Positions 9,118 through 22,500 of a stretch of DNA of 64,000 nucleotides are shown in pieces. The notes beneath the pieces were generated by a model. It had not been told where the DNA came from, ran no database searches, and saw only the letters and a program-made list of their open reading frames with translations. Every line of letters starts with the position of its first letter. The stretch's first letter is position 1. This DNA comes from Archivesica marissinica (taxonomy: Eukaryota; Mollusca; Bivalvia; Venerida; Vesicomyidae). The stretch covers positions 11,851,584-11,915,583 of the forward strand of contig CM026398.1 in NCBI GenBank assembly GCA_014843695.1. Direction: 5' to 3'. The position numbers and the translations under genes are program-made.

Positions 9118-12100
9118 CCTTATCAATATGGGACTGTTCTCTCAGTAAGTGTTTGACCTTATCAATACGAGACTGTTCTCTCAGTAAGTGTTTGACCTTA
9201 TCAATACGAGACTGTTCTCTCAGTAAGTGTTTGACCTTATCAATACGAGACTGTTCTCTCAGTAAGTGTTTGACCGTATCAATACGAGACTGTTCTCTCA
9301 GTAAGTGTTTGACCTTATCAATACGAGACTGTTCTCTCAGTAAGTGTTTGACCTTATCAATACGAGACTGTTCTCTCAGTAAGTGTTTGACCTTATCAAT
9401 ATGGGACTGTTCTCTCAGTAAGTGTTTGACCTTATCAATATGGGACTGTTCTCTCAGTAAGTGTTTGACAGTATCAATATGGGACTGTTCTCTCAGTAAG
9501 TGTTTGACCTTATCAATACGAGACTGTTCTCTCAGTAAGTGTTTGACAGTATCAATACGAGACTGTTCTCTCAGTAAGTGTTTGACCTTATCAATATGGG
9601 ACTGTTCTCTCAGTAAGTGTTTGACCTTATCAATATGAGACTGTTCTCTCAGTAAGTGTTTGACCTTATCAATATGGGACTGTTCTCTCAGTAAGTGTTT
9701 GACAGTATCAATACGAGACTGTTCTCTCAGTAAGTGTTTGACAGTATCAATACGAGACTGTTCTCTCAGTAGGTGTTTGACAGTATCAATATGGGACTGT
9801 TCTCTCAGTAAGTGTTTGACCTTATCAATATGGGACTGTTCTCTCAGTAAGTGTTTGACAGTATCAATACAAGACTGTTCTCTCAGTAAGTGTTTGACCT
9901 TATCAATACGGGACTGTTCTCTCAGTAAGTGTTTGACAGTATCAATACAAGACTGTTCTCTCAGTAAGTGTTTGACAGTATCAATACAAGACTGTTCTCT
10001 CAGTAAGTGTTTGACAGTATCAATGCGAGACTGTTCTCTCAGTAAGTGTTTGACTGTATCAATGCGACTGTTCTCTCAGTAAATGTTTGACCTTATCAAT
10101 ACGAGACTGTTCTCTCAGCAAGTGTTGACAGTATCAATATGGGACTGTTCTCTCAGTAAGTGTTTGACCTTATCAATATGGGACTGTTCTCTCAGTAAGT
10201 GTTTGACCTTATCAATATGGGACTGTTCTCTCAGTAAGTGTTTGACAGTATCATATGGGACTGTTCTCTCAGTAAGGTTTGACCTTATCAATACGAGACT
10301 GTTCTCTCAGTAAGTGTTTGACAGTATCAATACGAGACTGTTCTCTCAGTAAGTGTTTGACCTTATCAATATGGGACTGTTCTCTCAGTAAGTGTTTGAC
10401 CTTATCAATATGAGACTGTTCTCTCAGTAAGTGTTTGACCTTATCAATATGGGACTGTTCTCTCAGTAAGTGTTTGACAGTATCAATACGAGACTGTTCT
10501 CTCAGTAAGTGTTTGACAGTATCAATACGAGACTGTTCTCTCAGTAAGTGTTTGACAGTATCAATATGGGACTGTTCTCTCAGTAAGTGTTTGACCTTAT
10601 CAATATGGGACTGTTCTCTCAGTAAGTGTTTGACAGTATCAATACAAGACTGTTCTCTCAGTAAGTGTTTGACCTTATCAATACGGGACTGTTCTCTCAG
10701 TAAGTGTTTGACAGTATCAATACAAGACTGTTCTCTCAGTAAGTGTTTGACAGTATCAATACAAGACTGTTCTCTCAGTAAGTGTTTGACAGTATCAATG
10801 CGAGACTGTTCTCTCAGTAAGTGTTTGACTGTATCAATGCGAGACTGTTCTCTCAGTAAATGTTTGACCTTATCAATACGAGACTGTTCTCTCAGCAAGT
10901 GTTTGACAGTATCAATATGGGACTGTTCTCTCAGTAAGTGTTTGACCTTATCAATACGGGACTGTTCTCTCAGTAAGTGTTTGACAGTATCAATACAAGA
11001 CTGTTCTCTCAGTAAGTGTTTGACCTTATCAATACGGGACTGTTCTCTCAGTAAGTGTTTGACAGTATCAATACAAGACTGTTCTCTCAGTAAGTGTTTG
11101 ACAGTATCAATACGAGACTGTTCTCTCAGTAAGTGTTTGACAGTATCAATACGAGACTGTTCTCTCAGTAAGTGTTTGACAGTATCAATACAAGACTGTT
11201 CTCTCAGTAAGTGTTTGACAGTATCAATGCGAGACTGTTCTCTCAGTAAGTGTTTGACTGTATCAATGCGAGACTGTTCTCTCAGTAAATGTTTGACCTT
11301 ATCAATACGAGACTGTTCTCTCAGCAAGTGTTTGACAGTATCAATATGGGACTGTTCTCTCAGTAAGTGTTTGACCTTATCAATACGGGACTGTTCTCTC
11401 AGTAAGTGTTTGACAGTATCAATACAAGACTGTTCTCTCAGTAAGTGTTTGACCTTATCAATACGGGACTGTTCTCTCAGTAAGTGTTTGACAGTATCAA
11501 TACAAGACTGTTCTCTCAGTAAGTGTTTGACAGTATCAATACAAGACTGTTCTCTCAGTAAGTGTTTGACAGTATCAATGCGAGACTGTTCTCTCAGTAA
11601 GTGTTTGACTGTATCAATGCGAGACTGTTCTCTCAGTAAATGTTTGACCTTATCAATACGAGACTGTTCTCTCAGCAAGTGTTTGACAGTATCAATATGG
11701 GACTGTTCTCTCAGTAAGTGTTTGACCTTATCAATACGGGACTGTTCTCTCAGTAAGTGTTTGACAGTATCAATACAAGACTGTTCTCTCAGTAAGTGTT
11801 TGACCTTATCAATACGGGACTGTTCTCTCAGTAAGTGTTTGACAGTATCAATACAAGACTGTTCTCTCAGTAAGTGTTTGACCTTATCAATATGGGACTG
11901 TTCTCTCAGTAAGTGTTTGACCTTATCAATATGGGACTGTTCTCTCAGTAAGTGTTTGACAGTATCAATATGGGACTGTTCTCTCAGTAAGTGTTTGACA
12001 GTATCAATATGGGACTGTTCTCTCAGTAAGTGTTTGACCTTATCAATATGGGACTGTTCTCTCAGTAAGTGTTTGACCTTATCAATATGAGACTGTTCTC

Positions 12101-14799
12101 TCAGTAAGTGTTTGACCTTATCAATATGGGACTGTTCTCTCAGTAAGTGTTTGACCTTATCAATATGGGACTGTTCTCTCAGTAAGTGTTTGACCTTATC
12201 AATATGGGACTGTTCTCTCAGTAAGTGTTTGACAGTATCAATATGGGACTGTTCTCTCAGTAAGTGTTTGACCTTATCAATACAAGACTGTTCTCTCAGT
12301 AAGTGTTTGACAGTATCAATACAAGACTGTTCTCTCAGTAAGTGTTTGACCTTATCAATATGGGACTGTTCTCTCAGTAAGTGTTTGACAGTATCAATAC
12401 AAGACTGTTCTCTCAGTAAGTGTTTGACAGTATCAATACAAGACTGTTCTCTCAGTAAGTGTTTGACAGTATCAATGCGAGACTGTTCTCTCAGTAAGTG
12501 TTTGACTGTATCAATGCGAGACTGTTCTCTCAGTAAATGTTTGACCTTATCAATACGAGACTGTTCTCTCAGTAAGTGTTTGACAGTATCAATATGGGAC
12601 TGTTCTCTCAGTAAGTGTTTGACCTTATCAATACGGGACTGTTCTCTCAGTAAGTGTTTGACAGTATCAATACAAGACTGTTCTCTCAGTAGGTGTTTGA
12701 CAGTATCAATGCGAGACTGTTCTCTCAGTAAGTGTTTGACTGTATCAATGCGAGACTGTTCTCTCAGTAAATGTTTGACTGTATCAATGCGAGACTGTTC
12801 TCTCAGTAAGTGTTTGACTGTATCAATGCGAGACTGTTCTCTCAGTAAGTGTTTGACAGTATCAATACAAGACTGTTCTCTCAGTAAGTGTTTGACAGTA
12901 TCAATACGAGACTGTTCTCTCAGTAAGTGTTTGACAGTATCAATACGAGACTGTTCTCTCAGTAAGTGTTTGACCTCATCAATACGAGACTGTTCTCTCA
13001 GTAAGTGTTTGACCTCATCAATACAAGACTGTTCTCTCAGTAAGTGTTTGACAGTATCAATATGGGACTGTTCTCTCAGTAAGTGATTGACAGTATCAAT
13101 ATGGGACTGTTCTCTCAGTAAGTGTTTGACCTTATCAATATGGGACTGTTCTCTCAGTAAGTGTTTGACAGTATCAATACGAGACTGTTCTCTCAGTAAG
13201 TGTTTGACCTTATCAATATGGGACTCTTCTCTCAGTAAGTGTTTGACAGTATCAATATGGGACTGTTCTCTCAGTAAGTGTTTGACAGTATCAATATGGG
13301 ACTGTTCTCTCAGTAAGTGTTTGACAGTATCAATACGAGACTGTTCTCTCAGTAAGTGTTTGACAGTATCAATATGGGACTGTTCTCTCAGTAAGTGTTT
13401 GACAGTATCAATACGAGACTGTTCTCTCAGTAAGTGTTTGACAGTATCAATATGAGACTGTTCTCTCAGTAAGTGTTTGACCTTATCAATATGGGACTGT
13501 TCTCTCAGTAAGTGTTTGACAGTATCAATACGAGACTGTTCTCTCAGTAAGTGTTTGACAGTATCAATATGGGACTGTTCTCTCAGTAAGTGTTTGACCT
13601 TATCAATACAAGACTGTTCTCTCAGTAAGTGTTTGACAGTATCAATACAAGACTGTTCTCTCAGTAAGTGTTTGACAGTATCAATATGAGACTGTTCTCT
13701 CAGTAAGTGTTTGACCTTATCAATATGGGACTGTTCTCTCAGTAAGTGTTTGACAGTATCAATACAAGACTGTTCTCTCAGTAAGTGTTTGACAGTATCA
13801 ATACAAGACTGTTCTCTCAGTAAGTGTTTGACTGTATCAATGCGAGACTGTTCTCTCAGTAAGTGTTTGACTGTATCAATGCGAGACTGTTCTCTCAGTA
13901 AATGTTTGACTGTATCAATGCGAGACTGTTCTCTCAGTAAGTGTTTGACTGTATCAATGCGAGACTGTTCTCTCAGTAAATGTTTGACTGTATCAATGCG
14001 AGACTGTTCTCTCAGTAAATGTTTGACTGTATCAATGCGAGACTGTTCTCTCAGTAAGTGTTTGACTGTATCAATGCGAGACTGTTCTCTCAGTAAGTGT
14101 TTGACTGTATCAATGCGAGACTGTTCTCTCAGTAAGTGTTTGACTGTATCAATGCGAGACTGTTCTCTCAGTAAGTGTTTGACAGTATCAATACAAGACT
14201 GTTCTCTCAGTAAGTGTTTGACAGTATCAATACGAGACTGTTCTCTCAGTAAGTGTTTGACCTCATCAATACGAGACTGTTCTCTCAGTAAGTGTTTGAC
14301 CTCATCAATACAAGACTGTTCTCTCAGTAAGTGTTTGACAGTATCAATACGAGACTGTTCTCTCAGTAAGTGTTTGACCTCATCAATACGAGACTGTTCT
14401 CTCAGTAAGTGTTTGACCTCATCAATACAAGACTGTTCTCGCAGTAAGTGTTTGACTGTATCAATGCGAGACTGTTCTCTCAGTAAGTGTTTGACAGTAT
14501 CAATACAAGACTGTTCTCTCAGTAAGTGTTTGACTGTATCAATACGAGACTGTTCTCTCAGTAAGTGTTTGACCTCATCAATATGAGACTGTTCTCTCAG
14601 TAAGTGTTTGACCTCATCAATACAAGACTGTTCTCTCAGTAAGTGTTTGACCTCATCAATACAAGACTGTTCTCTCAGTAAGTGTTTGACAGTATCAATA
14701 CGAGACTGTTCTCTCAGTAAGTGTTTGACCTCATCAATACGAGACTGTTCTCTCAGTAAGTGTTTGACCTCATCAATACAAGACTGTTCTCGCAGTAAG
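9118..14799. repeat. 39-bp tandem satellite, about 146 monomers
   Basis: Each monomer contains ACTGTTCTCTCAGTAAGTG followed by a variable half, TTTGACNNNATCAATANNNG. The period is 13 codons, so one frame stays open on each strand for hundreds of codons without being a gene. Variants include CTT/AGT/TGT/CTC before ATCAAT and CGA/GGG/CAA after AATA. A few monomers have small deletions (10060-10275). Rare markers such as CAGCAAGTG recur at 10893, 11322 and 11673, showing higher-order blocks of 11 and 9 monomers. Confidence 0.95.
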
Positions 14800-15154
14800 T
14801 TTTGAACTTGTTGGTGTGAGACTGTTCTCGCAGTAAGTTTTGAACTTGTTGGTGTGAGACTGTTCTCGCAGTAAGTTTTGAACTTGTTGGTGTGAGACTG
14901 TTCTCGCAGTAAGTTTTGAACTTGTTGGTGTGAGACTGTTCTCTCAGTAAGTTTTGAACTTGTTGGTGTGAGACTGTTCTCGCAGTAAGTTTTGAACTTG
15001 TTGGTGTGAGACTGTTCTCGCAGTAAGTTTTGAACTTGTTGGTGTGAGACTGTTCTCGCAGTAAGTTTTGAACTTGTTGGTGTGAGACTGTTCTCGCAGT
15101 AAGTTTTGAACTTGTTGGTGTGAGACTGTTCTCGCAGTAAGTTTTGAACTTGTG
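14800..15154. repeat. 38-bp tandem array related to the 39-bp satellite
   Basis: About nine to ten units keep ACTGTTCTCGCAGTAAGTT from the neighbouring satellite but have a new second half, TTGAACTTGTTGGTGTGAG. The 38-bp period rotates the reading frame, so the 137-residue minus-strand frame is a repeat artefact. Confidence 0.93.
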
Positions 15155-16101
15155 AGACTGCTTCATCAGTATAACATATAAAAGAAAAATATAGAAAGGG
15201 CTGTGTCTTGCAGTTGTTTCATTTCCATGCCTCTTTCTGTATATTTTGAACTGTAACTTTGTCTTCTGCAGAACCTCCTGGAGTATCAGGTAATTGAGCC
15301 GAGAGTTTTTGATTGCGAACTAAATCTTGTCTTGGAAATGCACGTAAACCTGTAGAATCCCAGATATATATAACATATATTATGTAAATCTGCAAATATC
15401 TACGACAATGCCGGGGAAGTCAGATTCTATTCCATTCTAGTTAACAATACAATTGTGTATCTCTATAACATGATGAACAATATTAGGTCTCCTGGAGAGA
15501 CGGGACATATTGATTATGTCGTATCTGTTCATCCATCTGTCCCAAAGTTTGTCCGGATTAGATCTTTTAAACTCACAGTTGGATTTTCACGAAACATCAT
15601 GTGAAAGATCAATACCATGCATATCTAGGTGCATATCATCTTCGGGTTTCGCTTTGTATATTATTTCCACAATTCTGGCCATTTGAAGATTTTTATCAGG
15701 ACATAATCTTCTAACCTCCTGACAAATCGTCACAGGAATTTCTAGTTTCTAGGCAACATTTTGCATTTTTGGATCACCTGAGCAATTGTTTCTATTGAGC
15801 TAAGAGCTGTAACTCACTATGTACTATTAATGTCGACAAGAGCTTCTATGAACTATTAGTGTCGGCAAGAGCTTCTATGCTGTAATTTCTTAAGCAAAAC
15901 ACTACCTCGGAATCTATTTGGCCAATTTCTATGAAGCTTGGTGTGAAGCAATGGGCCATTTAAAGTATGCCACAACTACACGTGGAATATTCTAATTATT
16001 CTAATGACAATATTACCATAGTAACTGGAAGAGAAATTTAAGAGGGAGACGTTTAGTCTTATAATAGTAAAAAAACAAAGAAGTTTAAATTGTATGATTT
16101 T
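15155..16101. other. Gene-free spacer
   Basis: This AT-rich sequence has only short diverged repeats (a doubled GAGCTTCTATG near 15840). I see no convincing coding signal. Confidence 0.4.
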
Positions 16102-16325
16102 TTTATACAAATTTATTTTTGCTCGATTGCGAAACAAGTTCTTACAACTTATATTAATCACTCTCGAGACCTCATTCCTGATGGAATCCATTGCCACGAG
16201 GGAGAGAGGAATTTGGAATCATATGGAATTTAAATGCCTTGCCTAAGAGCACAATCGCAACAGCTCCAGCGGGGCTCACACTCTGGGCTTTTCGCACCTG
16301 AAGTGAACGCGCTATCATGACTTCT
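16102..16325 (-). mobile_element. tRNA-derived SINE, family D, copy 2
   Basis: It matches the copy at 6240 over body and tail, including GACCTCATTCCTGATGGAATC-like sequence, AGCTCCAGCGGGG and TTTATACAAATTTATTTTTG. The B box is degraded to GGGGCTCACACTCT, so this copy is probably inactive. Confidence 0.65.
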
Positions 16326-16590
16326 GTATGATTTAACTCAGAAGTTTTACTGTCGTATTGGGATGAGTAGTAGGTGAACAATTGCCAAAATAATCATATC
16401 CTGAATTTAAAGATGCCCGCCATTGTCCCTAGCAGATTACGAGTATTGGAATCACTTGCCAAAGAATTCCTGATAATACAGTGAACATCCAATTATTAAC
16501 CCATTATAATCAAGAATTGCTTTGCGTTTTTTTTAGAAAATATCCAGAGTGTCACCTTCATTTACCTTCATTAAGTGTTTTACAAGGCGC

Positions 16591-16870
16591 GATGCCTCTT
16601 TGGTTTAGTGGTTAGGCCCGTTGGTTTTCGAGTCAATTGCCCTTCAACACTGCAGGTTCAAATCCCACTTGGGTGTCAAATTCTTTCATGTTAGGAAGCT
16701 ATCCAACTAACTTGCGGAAGGTCGGTGGTTCTGATGGGGATAATGCAAAATGACATGACCTCGGATTCATGGGAGTCCAGGATCTTAGACACTGGATAGT
16801 GGGAAGAAGAAAGTTGTTGTAGATATTTGTAGATTTACCATTATATGCTATGCCAAGTGTCTTGTTACCG
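16591..16870 (+). mobile_element. tRNA-derived SINE, family B, copy 1
   Basis: An A box-like TGGTTTAGTGG (16601-16611) and B box GGTTCAAATCC (16655) form a tRNA-like head. The body GTGTCAAATTCTTTCATGT is shared with 40546-40720. The right boundary is uncertain and runs close to the next tandem array. Confidence 0.6.
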
Positions 16871-16880
16871 CACATTGTCT

Positions 16881-18519
16881 TCCTATGGATCACTTACACA
16901 TTGATCACTTACACATTGATCTTCCTATGGAATGCTTACACATTGATCTTCCTATGGAATGCTTACACATTGATCACTTACACATTGATCTTCCTATGGA
17001 ATGCTTACACATTGATCACTTACACATTGATCTTCCTATGGAATACTTACACATTGATCACTTACACATTGATCTTCCTATGGAATGCTTACACATTGAT
17101 CACTTACACATTGATCACTTACACATTGATCTTCCTATGGAATGCTTACACATTGATCACTTACACATTGATCTTCCTATGGAATGCTTACACATTGATC
17201 TTCCTATGGAATACTTACACATTGATCACTTACACATTGATCTTCCTATGGAATGATTACACATTGATCACTTACACATTGATCTTCCTATGGAATGCTT
17301 ACACATTGATCACTTACACATTGACCACTTACACATTGATCACTTACACATTGATCTTCCTATGGAATGCTTACACATTGATCTTCCTATGGATCACTTA
17401 CACATTGATCACTTACACATTGATCTTCCTATGGATCACTTACACATTGATCACTTACACATTGATCTTCCTATGGAATGCTTACACATTGATCTTCCTA
17501 TGGAATGCTTACACATTGATCACTTACACATTGATCTTCCTATGGAATGCTTACACATTGATCTTCCTATGGAATGCTTACACATTGATCACTTACACAT
17601 TGATCTTCCTATGGAATGCTTACACATTGATCTTTTGTTTCCTATGGAATGCTTACACATTGATCTTCCTATGGAATGCTTACACATTGATCTTCCTATG
17701 GAATACTTACACATTGATCTTCCTATGGAATACTTACACATTGATCACTTACACATTGATCTTCCTATGGAATGCTTACACATTGATCTTCCTATGGAAT
17801 GCTTACACATTGATCTTCCTATGGAATGCTTACACATTGATCACTTACACATTGATCTTCCTATGGAATACTTACACATTGATCTTCCTATGGAATACTT
17901 ACACATTGATCACTTACACATTGATCTTCCTATGGAATGCTTACACATTGATCTTCCTATGGAATGCTTACACATTGATCTTCCTATGGAATGCTTACAC
18001 ATTGATCACTTACACATTGATCTTCCTATGGAATACTTACACATTGATCTTCCTATGGAATACTTACACATTGATCACTTACACATTGATCTTCCTATGG
18101 AATGCTTACACATTGATCTTCCTATGGAATGCTTACACATTGATCTTCCTATGGAATGCTTACACATTGATCACTTACACATTGATCTTCCTATGGAATA
18201 CTTACACATTGATCTTCCTATGGAATACTTACACATTGATCACTTACACATTGATCTTCCTATGGAATGCTTACACATTGATCTTCCTATGGAATGCTTA
18301 CACATTGATCTTCCTATGGAATGCTTACACATTGATCTTCCTATGGAATGCTTACACATTGATCTTCCTATGGAATGCTTACACATTGATCACTTACACA
18401 TTGATCACTTACACATTGATCACTTACACATTGATCTTCCTATGGAATACTTACACATTGATCTTCCTATGGAATACTTACACATTGATCTTCCTATGGA
18501 ATACTTACACATTGATCTT
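16881..18519. repeat. Compound array of 27-bp and 15-bp units
   Basis: Two units alternate: a 27-bp unit with CTTCCTATGGAATGCTTACA and a 15-bp unit CACTTACACATTGAT. Both end in ACATTGAT and both are multiples of three, giving a false 577-codon frame. Between about 17760 and 18255 a seven-unit order (five long, two short; 165 bp) repeats three times. Confidence 0.93.
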
Positions 18520-18812
18520 CAGATGCATAAATGTACAGCTCATATTTGTGTATGTTTTACCGATTTGCCGGACGTATGTGTAGTTGAACACTGTCGTATT
18601 TGTGCATGCTGTATGTGCTGTATGTAGAATGTCTGTAGTAGAATTGGGGGAGGTGGGGTGCACATGATATATTGTTTCATCCTATCCAGCCATCTGCAAC
18701 AAGTAGTTTACAGTGGTAAGTTAATAAAACGAAACGTAAAAAGTGATTTCATGTTACACAGGTTGTAAACAAGGTGAACACGAGTCTCACTGGAATAATA
18801 GCAAGTGTGACT
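18520..18812. other. Gene-free spacer
   Basis: A G-rich patch lies near 18642; otherwise I see nothing identifiable. Confidence 0.4.
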
Positions 18813-19530
18813 ACACTCCATACTGCCTCTCTATTATCGTGTCCATCTAGTGTAATCCACACTCCATACTGCCTCCCTATTGCCGTGTCCATCTAGTGTA
18901 ATCCACACTCCATACTGCCTCCCTATTGCCGTGTCCATCTAGTGTAATCCACACTCCATACTGCCTCCCTATTGCCGTGTCCTTCTAGTGTAATCCACAC
19001 TCCATACTGCCTCTCTATTGTCGTGTCCATCTAGTGTAATCCACACTCCATACTGCCTCCCTATTGCCGTGTCCATCTAGTGTAATCCACACACCATACT
19101 GCCTCTCTATTGCCGTGTCCATCTAGTGTAATCCACACTCCATACTGCCTCTCTATTGCCGTGTCCATCTAGTGTAATCCACACTCCCTTGTCCATCTAG
19201 TGTATTCCACACTCCATACTGCCTCTCTATTGCTGTGTCCATCTAGTGTAATCCACACTCCTACTGCCTCTCTATTGCCGTGTCCATCTAGTGTAATCCA
19301 CACTCCATACTGCCTCTCTATTGTCGTGTCCATCTAGTGTAATCCACACTCCATACTGCCTCTCTATTGCCGTGTCCATCTAGTGTAATCCACACTCCCT
19401 TGTCCATCTAGTGTATTCCACACTCCATACTGTCTCTCTATTGCCTTGTCCATCTAGTGTAATCCACACTCCCTTGTCCATCTAGTGTAATCCACACTCC
19501 ATACTGTCTCTCTATTGCCGTGTCGATCTA
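18813..19530. repeat. 46-bp tandem array, origin of the 28-bp array
   Basis: Units read CACTCCATACTGCCTCTC then TATTGCCGTGTCCATCTAG and TGTAATCCA. From about 19170 they are interspersed with 28-bp units that lack 18 bp. A variant near 19420-19465 has TTGCCTTGTCC, and removing 18 bp from it gives the 28-bp unit exactly. Confidence 0.92.
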
Positions 19531-22500
19531 GTGTAATCCACACTCCCTTGTCCATCTAGTGTATTCCACACTCCCTTGTCCATCTAGTGTAATCCACACT
19601 CCCATGTCTATCTAGTGTATTCCACACTCCTTGTCCATCTAGTGTATTCCACACTCCCTTGTCCATCTAGTGTATTCCACACTCCTGTGTCCATCTAGTG
19701 TATTCCACACTCCCATCTAGTGTATTCCACACTCCCTTGTCCATAGAGTGTAATCTGCATTCCCTTGTCCATCTAGTGTAATCTGCATTCCCTTGTCCAT
19801 CTAGTGTAATCCACACTCCCTTGTCGATCTAGTGTAATCCACACTCCCTTGTCCATCTAGTGTATTCCACACTCACTTGTCCATCTAGTGTAATCCACAC
19901 TCTCATGTCTATCTAGTGTATTCCACACTCCTTGTCCATCTAGTGTATTCCACACTCCCTTGTCCATCTAGTGTATTCCACACTCCTGTGTCCATCTAGT
20001 GTATTCCACACTCCCATCTAGTGTATTCCACACTCCCTTGTCCATAGAGTGTAATCTGCATTCCCTTGTCCATCTAGTGTAATCCACACTCCCTTGTCCA
20101 TCTAGTGTAATCTGCATTCCCTTGTCCATCTAGTGTAATCCACACTCCCTTGTCCATCTAGTGTAATCCACACTCCCTTGTCCATCTAGTGTATTCCACA
20201 CTCACTTGTCCATCTAGTGTATTCCACACTCCCATGTCCATCTAGTGTAATCCACACTCCCTTGTCCATCTAGTGTATTCCACACTCCCTTGTCCATCTA
20301 GTGTATTCCACACTCCCTTGTCCATCTAGTGTAATCCACACTCCCTTGTCCATCTAGTGTAATCCACACTCCCTTGTCCATCTAGTGTAATCCACACTCC
20401 CTTGTCCATCTAGTGTAATCCACACTGCCTTGTCCATCTAGTGTATTCCACACTCCCTTGTCCATCTAGTGTATTCCACACTCCCATGTCCATCTAGTGT
20501 AATCCACACTCCCTTGTCCATCTAGTGTATTCCACACTCCCTTGTCCATCTAGTGTAATCCACACTCCCATGTCCATCTAGTGTAATCCACACTCCCGTG
20601 TCCATCTAGTGTATTCCACACTCCCTTGTCCATCTAGTGTAATCCACACTCCCTTGTCCATCTAGTGTAATCCACACTCCCTTGTCCATCTAGTGTATTC
20701 CACACTCCCTTGTCCATCTAGTGTAATCCACACTCCCTTGTCCATCTAGTGTATTCCACACTCCCTTGTCCATCTAGTGTATTCCACACTCCCTTGTCCA
20801 TCTAGTGTATTCCACACTCCCTTGTCCATCTAGTGTATTCCACACTCCCTTGTCCATCTAGTGTATTCCACACTCCCTTGTCCATCTAGTGTAATCCACA
20901 CTCCCTTGTCCATCTAGTGTAATCCACACTCCCTTGTCCATCTAGTGTAATCCACACTCCCTTGTCCATCTAGTGTATTCCACACTCCCTTGTCCATCTA
21001 GTGTATTCCACACTCCCTTGTCCATCTAGTGTATTCCACACTCCCTTGTCCATCTAGTGTATTCCACACTCCCTTGTCCATCTAGTGTATTCCACACTCC
21101 CTTGTCCATCTAGTGTATTCCACACTCCCTTGTCCATCTAGTGTAATCCACACTCCCTTGTCCATCTAGTGTAATCCACACTCCCTTGTCCATCTAGTGA
21201 TCCACACTCCCTTGTCCATCTAGTGTAATCCACACTCCCTTGTCCATCTAGTGTAATCCACACTCCCTTGTCCATCTAGTGTATTCCACACTCCCTTGTC
21301 CATCTAGTGTATTCCACACTCCCTTGTCCATCTAGTGTATTCCACACTCCCTTGTCCATCTAGTGTAATCCACACTCCCTTGTCCATCTAGTGTAATCTG
21401 CATTCCCTTGTCCATCTAGTGTAATCCACACTCCCTTGTCCATCTAGTGTAATCCACACTCCCTTGTCCATCTAGTGTAATCCACACTCCCTTGTCCATC
21501 TAGTGTAATCCACACTCCCATGTCTATCTAGTGTATTCCACACTCCTTGTCCATCTAGTGTATTCCACACTCCCTTGTCCATCTAGTGTAATCCACACTC
21601 CCATGTCTATCTAGTGTATTCCACACTCCTTGTCCATCTAGTGTATTCCACACTCCCTTGTCCATCTAGTGTATTCCACACTCCCTTGTCCATCTAGTGT
21701 ATTCCACACTCCTGTGTCCATCTAGTGTATTCCACACTCCCATCTAGTGTATTCCACACTCCCTTGTCCATAGAGTGTAATCTGCATTCCCTTGTCCATC
21801 TAGTGTAATCTGCATTCCCTTGTCCATCTAGTGTAATCCACACTCCCTTGTCCATCTAGTGTAATCCACACTCCCTTGTCCATCTAGTGTAATCCACACT
21901 CCCTTGTCCATCTAGTGTATTCCACACTCACTTGTCCATCTAGTGTATTCCACACTCCCTTGTCCATCTAGTGTAATCCACACTCCCTTGTCCATCTAGT
22001 GTAATCCACACTCCCTTGTCCATCTAGTGTAATCCACACTCCCTTGTCCATCTAGTGTAATCCACACTCCCTTGTCCATCTAGTGTAATCCACACTCCCT
22101 TGTCCATCTAGTGTAATCCACACTCCCTTGTCCATCTAGTGTAATCCACACTCCCTTGTCCATCTAGTGTATTCCACACTCCCTTGTCCATCTAGTGTAT
22201 TCCACACTCCCTTGTCCATCTAGTGTAATCCACACTCCCATGTCCATCTAGTGTATTCCACACTCCCTTGTCCATCTAGTGTATTCCACACTCCCTTGTC
22301 CATCTAGTGTATTCCACACTCCTGTGTCCATCTAGTGTATTCCACACTCCCATCTAGTGTATTCCACACTCCCTTGTCCATAGAGTGTAATCCACACTCC
22401 CTTGTCCATCTAGTGTAATCCACACTCCCTTGTCCATCTAGTGTAATCCACACTCCCTTGTCCATCTAGTGTATTCCACACTCCCTTGTCCATCTAGTGT

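Noticed and set aside
10269..12090. Long open frames of 469 (minus) and 551 (plus) codons
   Set aside because: They consist only of 13-residue repeats because the satellite period is 39 bp. Both strands are open at once, with no start context or unique sequence.
16850..18627. 577- and 445-codon frames with LPMECLHID or IFLWNAYTL repeats
   Set aside because: Direct translation of the 27/15-bp array, where both periods are multiples of three.
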